Source: Prevotellaceae bacterium UBA4301 (GTDB lineage Bacteria; Bacteroidota; Bacteroidia; Bacteroidales; Bacteroidaceae). Taken from it: DNA of 16,408 nucleotides. The stretch spans positions 626 through 17,033 of the forward strand of contig DGUV01000059.1 in the NCBI GenBank assembly GCA_002395775.1. The letters run 5' to 3'. Each line of letters starts with the position of its first letter. Within the stretch, counting starts at the first letter, position 1. A model generated the notes under the pieces. The model did not search any database and was not told the origin of the DNA. It saw only the letters and a program-made list of their open reading frames with translations. A program made the position numbers and the translations under genes. Shown here piece by piece: positions 12,536 through 16,408 of this stretch.

Positions 12536-15500
12536 ATGTATATCAAAAGACTTACCCTTTGCCTTTTCGCAGCTTTCTCGTTGCAAATGAATGCTCAGTA
12601 CCTGGAGCACATGTATGATTATTTGGAAAACACCTCCGTTTTTGAAGAAAATCAAGAGGAGGGACACGCCTATTATCTGGCGAGTCAGCATCTTTCCCTC
12701 AATGGGAATTGGCGCTTTTTCTTTGCCAACACTCCTGAAGAGGTGCCGCAGAACTTCTTTGCGACGAACTTCAAGGATGGGAAGTGGTCCACTATCCATG
12801 TGCCAAGCAACTGGGAGATGGAGGGTTACGGCGACCCACTCTTCCGCAATGTGGCTGCTCCTTTCAAGGCGAATCCTCCTTTTGTGCCCAGAGAATACAA
12901 CCCAACGGGTGCCTATCGAAAAACCTTCACTTTGCCATCTGCTTGGAAGGGACAACATGTGTTCTTGCGCATGGAGAAAACCCAAAGTGCATCGTTCGTC
13001 TGGCTCAACGGGCAGCAGGTGGGTTACAACGAGGGTGGACAGGAACCTGCGGAATATGATGTAACTCCTTATTTGCATCCAGGCAAAAACACACTTGCCG
13101 TGTGCGTGATGAAGTATTGCGACGGCTACTACTTGGAGGGACAGGACTACTGGCGACTGGCGGGCATCTTTGATGATGTGACACTCTATGCCACACCGAA
13201 AACCCGACTGTTCGACTGGTTCGTGACCACTGACCTCGACGACCAATACCGCGATGCCACCTTGCGGTTGAAAGTCGATGTGAAAAAATATGAGGACACG
13301 CGTGCTGCATACGCTGTCCGTGCCACTCTCTCCGACTCCAAAGGCAACAAGGTGAAGGAGATGCTTTCCGACCGCTTCACGATGGATGGAAAGGGGAAGA
13401 AGTCGATTGATTTCTCATCGCTCATCTCCAACCCCGACAAGTGGACCGCTGAAACTCCTGTGCTTTATCAACTGAAACTCGAACTGCTCAACGAGGCGGG
13501 CACTGTCATGCAGCAAATCACCAGCAAGATGGGATTCAAGGAAACGGAAATCCGCCATCAGGTGTTCTACCTCAACGGACAACCCATCAAGGTGAATGCC
13601 ACCAACACCCACATGCAGCACCCTGAGTTGGGACATGTGATGAACGAAGCCACCATCCGCAAGGACATGGAGATACTGAAGCAGCATAACTTCAATGCCG
13701 TTCGCACATCCCACTATCCTCCTGTCAACAAGTATCTGGAGCTTGCCGATGAATACGGTCTCTACATCATCGACGAGACGGGCGACGAGGCGCATGCCAC
13801 TGAATACATCTCCAACGACAATAAGTTCCTCGCCATGTATCAGGAACGCGTCCGCCAGATGGTGCTGCGCGACCGCAACCACCCTTGTGTCCTCTTCTGG
13901 AGTGCAGGCAACGAGAGTGGCGAAGGACCGCTCATCACGGAAGTAGTCAAGGAAGGAAAGAAGTACGACCCAACCCGCTATTTCATGTATGGTGGCAATG
14001 CCTACGCCCATCCTGGTGAGGATATTATCGGACCGCGCTACCCTACTCCATACGAACTGGAGATGAACACGGCGATGGTGCCTGAATCAGAAGACCCTCG
14101 TCCGTCGTTCATGGACGAATACCTCTCCGTGGCAGGCAATGCCGGAGGCGGATTGGATGAATACTGGGATGTCATTCGCCGTCATCCACGTGTGATGGGC
14201 GGTGCCATCTGGGATTTTGTCAACCCAGGACTCACAGAGCATATTCGTCCGTTGACCGACAGTTCTCCGTTCCACACCCCTGCCCACCTCATGGGTAATG
14301 CCAAAGTTGAGAAGGGTGTGCTCCACCTCAGCGGACACGACGAGTGGGTGGAAGTCTATCGGAGCAACAACGTGGAACTCTCAGGCAAGGCACTCACCAT
14401 CAGCTTCGATGTGAAGCCAGGCAAGTTGAGTGGATGGTATGAAGGTGCTCCATACGTGACGAAGGGTAACACGCAGTTCGGAGTGGTTCAGAAAGGTGCT
14501 CAACAGCTGCAGTTCTACCTCCACTCGGGCGTGAAACACACGCTCAACGTCGATTTGCCAGCCAACTGGATAGGCAGCTGGCATCATGTCACTGCATCCT
14601 GGGACGGCAAGGAAATGAAACTCTACATTGACGGGCAGTTGAAAGGCACTGAAAGCACCGTCGCATCCAGGGAAGTTTCCAACGGTCCTCGCCGTGGCAA
14701 CGGAGGAGGAGAACGTGGTGTACTGAGCAATTTCCCTTATCCTATCAACATCGGCAGATTTGCAGGCAATCACGCCCAAAACCCTCAGACCATCTACACC
14801 GCCGATGCCGAGATGGACAACGTGGCAATCTACAACCGTTGCCTTGCCGACGGAGAGGGGCGTGCCGAGGACGCAGTGCTCTACCTCCGCTTCGACGGCA
14901 ATGGTGACGAAGGCACTTTCTACACCATTGGCGGCAACATGCGCACATACGGCAGCATCTGGCCTGATCGTCGTGTGCAACCCGAAATGAAACAAATGAA
15001 ATGGACCACCCAACCTGTCAGCATTCGTTTGCTGAATGCTGAGACAGGCGAGGCGGAAGTCACCAATCGCCTCTTCTTCACCTCCCTCTCGCAATATGCC
15101 TCCCACTGGGTGCTAACTGCCGACGGCGATGTGATTGAAGAGGGCGACATCCAGTTCACCACCCTTCCTCAGCAGAAACAGATTGTTCGGATTCCTTACC
15201 ACAAACCAACCCTTGTGGCAGGAAAAGAATATCGTGTCACCATCACTTCTACCCTGAAGAACGACGAGCTCTGGGCAAAGGCAGGACACGAAGTGGCATG
15301 GGATCAACTCGAGCTCACATCTTGGAACCTCCCAGCCAAAGTTCCACATCTCAGTTCCTCAAATATTAACGCACAGGAGGACGAGAAGGAAATCAAGATT
15401 AGCGGCAAGGGCTTCTGCTATGTCATCAGCAAGGAAACGGGCAACCTCGAGCAGATGGAAGTCAACGGCAAGCCTGTACTCAAGTCACCGCTCACCTTCA

Positions 15501-16303
15501 ACCTCTGGCGTGCACCTCTCGCCAATGAGTTCGATTCATGGGATGCTTTCCGCGTCAACGGAGGCTATGCAGAAGGCTATGGCAACATGGTTTCAACCCT
15601 CTTCTATTCCAAGGGCGTGAACCAGCTGCGCATCCGTCCATCGCAAGTGGAACTGACCCGCAACGAGCACGAAACGGTAGTCACCGTCCATCAACTTGTG
15701 CAAGTCGGTGCATCATCCTTCGGAGCACTCGACCTCTACATCCAGGGCGTGCAGTTAGCAGGATTCTCTATGGACTACACCTATCATTTCTACGACGACG
15801 GAACGCTTCGCATCCATCACCATCTCAGTCCACAAGGCAAACTCCCCGAAATCCTTCCACGCATCGGCTTCACCACCTCTGTGTCGAACGCCTTCGACCA
15901 CATCACATGGTATGGTCGCGGACCTGAGGAAAACTACCCAGACCGCAAGACCGGCTATCAGGTAGGCATCTGGAACAAGACCGTTGCCGACATGTACGAA
16001 CCTTATCTGCTGCCTCAGGACCATGCCCTCCGCACCGACAACCGCTACGTACAACTCTCTGACAAGGATGGCAACAAGGTGAAAATATCCATGAACGAGC
16101 ATTTCAATTTCAATGCTTATCCGTTCACTACTGACAACCTCACCAAGAGCCAGTTCACCTATCAGTTGCAACCACAGGCCGACCGCTACACCCTCAACCT
16201 CGACTACAACACCACGGGCGTAGGTTGCACCTGCGTCTATGTGCTCGACGAATATAGGGTGAAGCCAGCCTCCTACGATAGAGAAATAACCATTTCATTT
16301 TAA
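12536..16303 (+). CDS. Secreted GH2 beta-galactosidase-type glycosidase with inserted LamG domain
   Basis: 1,255 aa with a signal peptide (residues 1-20, cut at MNA) for export to the periplasm or beyond. It follows E. coli LacZ domain order: sugar-binding jelly roll (about 55-220), Ig-like domain (about 225-345), TIM barrel (from about 350), an Ig-like domain of DUF4981 type (about 815-925) and a Bgal_small_N domain (about 950-1255, with GRGPEENYPDR near 1127). Active-site equivalents seen: N105, D196, H359, H393, E418, H420, acid/base E460 in GNESG, nucleophile E528 in DEYLS, and W559. A LamG domain (about 588-793, with SWHHVTASWDG) is inserted after W559, making the protein longer than LacZ (1,024 aa). 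LacZ H540 is Ser-531 here, and the LacZ N604 region appears changed to Tyr-805. Hydrolysis of beta-galactosides in host or plant glycans is likely; the exact substrate is unknown. No SusC/D genes adjoin. Confidence 0.93.
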   Translation: MYIKRLTLCLFAAFSLQMNAQYLEHMYDYLENTSVFEENQEEGHAYYLASQHLSLNGNWRFFFANTPEEVPQNFFATNFKDGKWSTIHVPSNWEMEGYGDPLFRNVAAPFKANPPFVPREYNPTGAYRKTFTLPSAWKGQHVFLRMEKTQSASFVWLNGQQVGYNEGGQEPAEYDVTPYLHPGKNTLAVCVMKYCDGYYLEGQDYWRLAGIFDDVTLYATPKTRLFDWFVTTDLDDQYRDATLRLKVDVKKYEDTRAAYAVRATLSDSKGNKVKEMLSDRFTMDGKGKKSIDFSSLISNPDKWTAETPVLYQLKLELLNEAGTVMQQITSKMGFKETEIRHQVFYLNGQPIKVNATNTHMQHPELGHVMNEATIRKDMEILKQHNFNAVRTSHYPPVNKYLELADEYGLYIIDETGDEAHATEYISNDNKFLAMYQERVRQMVLRDRNHPCVLFWSAGNESGEGPLITEVVKEGKKYDPTRYFMYGGNAYAHPGEDIIGPRYPTPYELEMNTAMVPESEDPRPSFMDEYLSVAGNAGGGLDEYWDVIRRHPRVMGGAIWDFVNPGLTEHIRPLTDSSPFHTPAHLMGNAKVEKGVLHLSGHDEWVEVYRSNNVELSGKALTISFDVKPGKLSGWYEGAPYVTKGNTQFGVVQKGAQQLQFYLHSGVKHTLNVDLPANWIGSWHHVTASWDGKEMKLYIDGQLKGTESTVASREVSNGPRRGNGGGERGVLSNFPYPINIGRFAGNHAQNPQTIYTADAEMDNVAIYNRCLADGEGRAEDAVLYLRFDGNGDEGTFYTIGGNMRTYGSIWPDRRVQPEMKQMKWTTQPVSIRLLNAETGEAEVTNRLFFTSLSQYASHWVLTADGDVIEEGDIQFTTLPQQKQIVRIPYHKPTLVAGKEYRVTITSTLKNDELWAKAGHEVAWDQLELTSWNLPAKVPHLSSSNINAQEDEKEIKISGKGFCYVISKETGNLEQMEVNGKPVLKSPLTFNLWRAPLANEFDSWDAFRVNGGYAEGYGNMVSTLFYSKGVNQLRIRPSQVELTRNEHETVVTVHQLVQVGASSFGALDLYIQGVQLAGFSMDYTYHFYDDGTLRIHHHLSPQGKLPEILPRIGFTTSVSNAFDHITWYGRGPEENYPDRKTGYQVGIWNKTVADMYEPYLLPQDHALRTDNRYVQLSDKDGNKVKISMNEHFNFNAYPFTTDNLTKSQFTYQLQPQADRYTLNLDYNTTGVGCTCVYVLDEYRVKPASYDREITISF
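14297..14914 (+). other. LamG domain inserted in the GH2 catalytic domain
   Basis: Residues 588-793 carry LamG/ConA-like features: a VLHLSG start, LTISFDVKPG, the core SWHHVTASWDGKEMKLYIDG and an AEMDNVAIYNR strand ending in VLYLRFDG. Barrel sequence flanks it on both sides: W559 of IWDFVNPGL before, and GGNMRTYGSIWPDRR, which aligns with the LacZ segment containing N604 and ADRTPHP, after. The domain is probably a carbohydrate-binding module held close to the active site. Confidence 0.7.
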
Positions 16304-16335
16304 ATGAAGAATGAAGAATAAAGAATGAAGAATGT
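16304..16335. repeat. GAAGAAT tandem repeats after the GH2 gene
   Basis: The stop codon is followed at once by AATGAAG and GAAGAAT units (ATGAAGAATGAAGAATAAAG and onward). Such low-complexity AT-rich repeats are common downstream of Prevotella genes. The right half forms the left arm of the hairpin at 16324-16374. Confidence 0.55.
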
Positions 16336-16374
16336 AAATTACACTATAAATGAGAGTAAAATACATTCTTCATT
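16324..16374 (+). terminator. Hairpin downstream of the GH2 gene
   Basis: AATGAAGAATGTA (16324-16336) and TACATTCTTCATT (16362-16374) are perfect 13-bp reverse complements. The 25-base loop holds a further 4-bp stem, TTAC (16339-16342) with GTAA (16356-16359). The right arm runs into TTTCATTTATTT, so it could end the GH2 transcript. The stem is AT-rich and therefore only moderately stable. Confidence 0.5.
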
Positions 16375-16408
16375 TTTCATTTATTTGGTCGCCTCCGGCT
16401 CGAAATGA

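Noticed and set aside
12488..13246. A 252-codon minus-strand frame over the start of the GH2 gene
   Set aside because: It overlaps the conserved sugar-binding domain of the GH2 enzyme, its product shows no family resemblance, and it would end inside the GH2 promoter region.

Overview
The window looks like chromosomal DNA of a Bacteroidales bacterium, most probably Prevotella or a close relative. The grounds are: Bacteroidetes-type -7 boxes (TAnnTTTG) ahead of most genes, A-rich start regions with no Shine-Dalgarno sequence, lipoproteins with acidic residues right after the lipobox cysteine, families typical of the phylum (LamG, Fn3 and CarboxypepD_reg modules, large secreted GH2 enzymes), and the short C-rich and TCTGTGG-type intergenic repeats common in these genomes. 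The assignment rests on pattern recognition, not a database search.

Layout. Bases 1-38 hold only the first 12 codons of a leftward gene with a signal-sequence start. A divergent control region of about 365 bp follows. It has a leftward promoter, a rightward promoter and two copies of a TTTG-N3-CAAA palindrome spaced 31 bp apart. Bases 404-10048 are one uninterrupted gene for a giant (about 3,214 aa) secreted modular protein: signal peptide, Fn3-like and carboxypeptidase-regulatory-like beta-sandwiches, a long central region, two LamG domains, a BACON-like segment, tandem GWN modules and a short C-terminal tail resembling Bacteroidetes sorting tails. Thirty-four bases later comes a small lipoprotein gene (10083-10553) whose globular part resembles a module present twice in the C-terminal region of the giant protein. 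The two are probably co-transcribed and end at a 15-bp hairpin.

Bases 10554-10979 hold that hairpin, a well-formed promoter, a small possible leader ORF and a C-rich repeat. Next is a lipoprotein (10980-12155) that fuses an unusual N-terminal module to a periplasmic cyclohexadienyl-dehydratase/solute-binding domain. A second copy of the C-rich repeat follows its stop codon, then a 194-bp inverted-repeat element. The last gene (12536-16303) is a secreted LacZ-type GH2 enzyme with an intact catalytic core and a LamG domain inserted inside the catalytic region. The window closes with GAAGAAT repeats and a hairpin.

Common theme. All four complete genes encode exported proteins. The giant protein and its lipoprotein partner look like a surface-exposed adhesin or glycan-binding pair. 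The GH2 enzyme and the PheC-like lipoprotein each have their own promoter and appear to be independent units. No SusC/SusD pair, regulator gene, mobile-element gene, CRISPR array or RNA gene was recognised. The most distinctive items are the LamG insertion in the GH2 enzyme, the PheC-like fusion protein, the module shared by the giant protein and the lipoprotein, and the palindromic sites between the divergent promoters.
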